From Enterocloster clostridioformis (GTDB lineage: Bacteria > Bacillota > Clostridia > Lachnospirales > Lachnospiraceae), in the NCBI RefSeq assembly GCF_020297485.1, contig NZ_JAIWZC010000001.1, positions 4,712,001-4,776,000 on the forward strand: a stretch of 64,000 bases of DNA. The letters are read 5' to 3'. Positions within the stretch are counted from its first letter, which is position 1. Every line of letters starts with the position of its first letter. A program made the position numbers and the translations under genes. Below are positions 63,817 to 64,000 of this stretch, piece by piece. Below the pieces are notes generated by a model. That model was not told where the DNA came from and did no database searches. It saw nothing but the letters and a program-made list of their open reading frames with translations.

Positions 63817-64000
63817 ATGAAAACAAGCAATCTGAGAAAGTATTACTACCCCTACTACACTGAGGATGTGTTTGTGGAGGTCAGCGATGAGGTGGCGGAG
63901 GCCATGCTGCTGTCTGTCCGGGAGATGGAGAACTATTACCGCCGGACTTGCCGCCACAAGGCGTACTACTCGCTGGACGCCTATGACTGGACGGAGAACT
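63817..64000 (+). CDS. Sigma-70-like regulatory protein of an integrative element, N-terminal part
   Basis: The first 61 codons, continuing past the window end. The protein starts MKTSNLRKYYYPYYTEDVFV, then EVSDEVAEAMLLSVREMENY and CRHKAYYSLDAYDWTEN. This start is characteristic of short sigma-70-like proteins carried by Tn916/Tn4451-related and other conjugative or mobilisable elements of Firmicutes, where they usually stand near the excision genes. AGGAGG lies nine bases before the ATG. It suggests that an integrative element begins here and extends beyond the window. Confidence 0.65.
   Translation, partial: MKTSNLRKYYYPYYTEDVFVEVSDEVAEAMLLSVREMENYYRRTCRHKAYYSLDAYDWTEN

Noticed and set aside
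1..64000. tRNA, rRNA or CRISPR array
   Set aside because: No cloverleaf with a GTTCGANNC-type T arm, no rRNA-like sequence and no regularly spaced repeats were seen on either strand.

Overview
The window reads as a chromosomal segment of a gut Clostridium of the family Lachnospiraceae, most like the Enterocloster (Clostridium bolteae/clostridioforme) group. This rests on Firmicute gene order (an ireB, yqgF, DUF1292, RNase J, mltG-like, trmR, U32 peptidase series), fused-type GlyQS, PPi/ATP-type pyruvate phosphate dikinase, a rhodanese-free ThiI beside its own cysteine desulfurase, and AGGAGG-type ribosome binding sites. The species is an inference; no rRNA or tRNA gene is present to fix it.

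Bases 1 to about 27,750 are an ordinary, moderately GC-rich core. On the minus strand lies a MarR gene (cut by the window edge) behind two half-size exporter-type ABC proteins, with a perfect palindrome on the promoter -10. Then come a secreted cell-wall-binding protein, a TSUP transporter, prmA, rsmE, cysteine desulfurase, thiI, an HPr-like protein without the phospho-histidine, mtaB, and the ireB to U32-peptidase operon. These are followed by a YdcF protein, an M16C protease, era, recO, a lipoprotein, glyQS and the psd/pssA pair. Several genes serve tRNA modification (ThiI, MtaB, TrmR, TrhP) or ribosome and RNA maintenance (PrmA, RsmE, Era, RNase J, RuvX).

From 27,800 the window is increasingly accessory. 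An IS110 element sits upstream of pssA. A two-component system and ppdK follow; each is followed by a near-identical layout of promoter, short hairpin and terminator that looks like a family of roughly 70-nt small RNAs. Behind ppdK is a graveyard of three gene fragments (sodium/solute symporter, LarA-like, CTP synthase). Bases 36,160 to 44,335 hold a DeoR-controlled sugar-acid locus: TRAP transporter, class I aldolase, IolC-like kinase and a broken DUF1537 kinase. It is interrupted by a group IIC intron sitting just after the kinase terminator.

Bases 44,336 to 56,510 are a mosaic of insertion sequences around an alpha-galactoside locus (PTS EIIBC, GH36 alpha-galactosidase, LacI). The PTS gene is cut by a 138-bp MITE inserted at TA; a second copy of that MITE lies at 60,702. 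The same mosaic holds relaxase/MobC debris fused to a vestige of another ppdK 3' end. The last 8 kb contain an AraC regulator running into an IclR fragment, an IS200/IS605 element, an MFS transporter overlapping a PHP-domain phosphoesterase, a repeat-rich surface protein with two in-frame TAA codons, a truncated IS1380 transposase, and the start of a sigma-factor-like gene typical of integrative elements.
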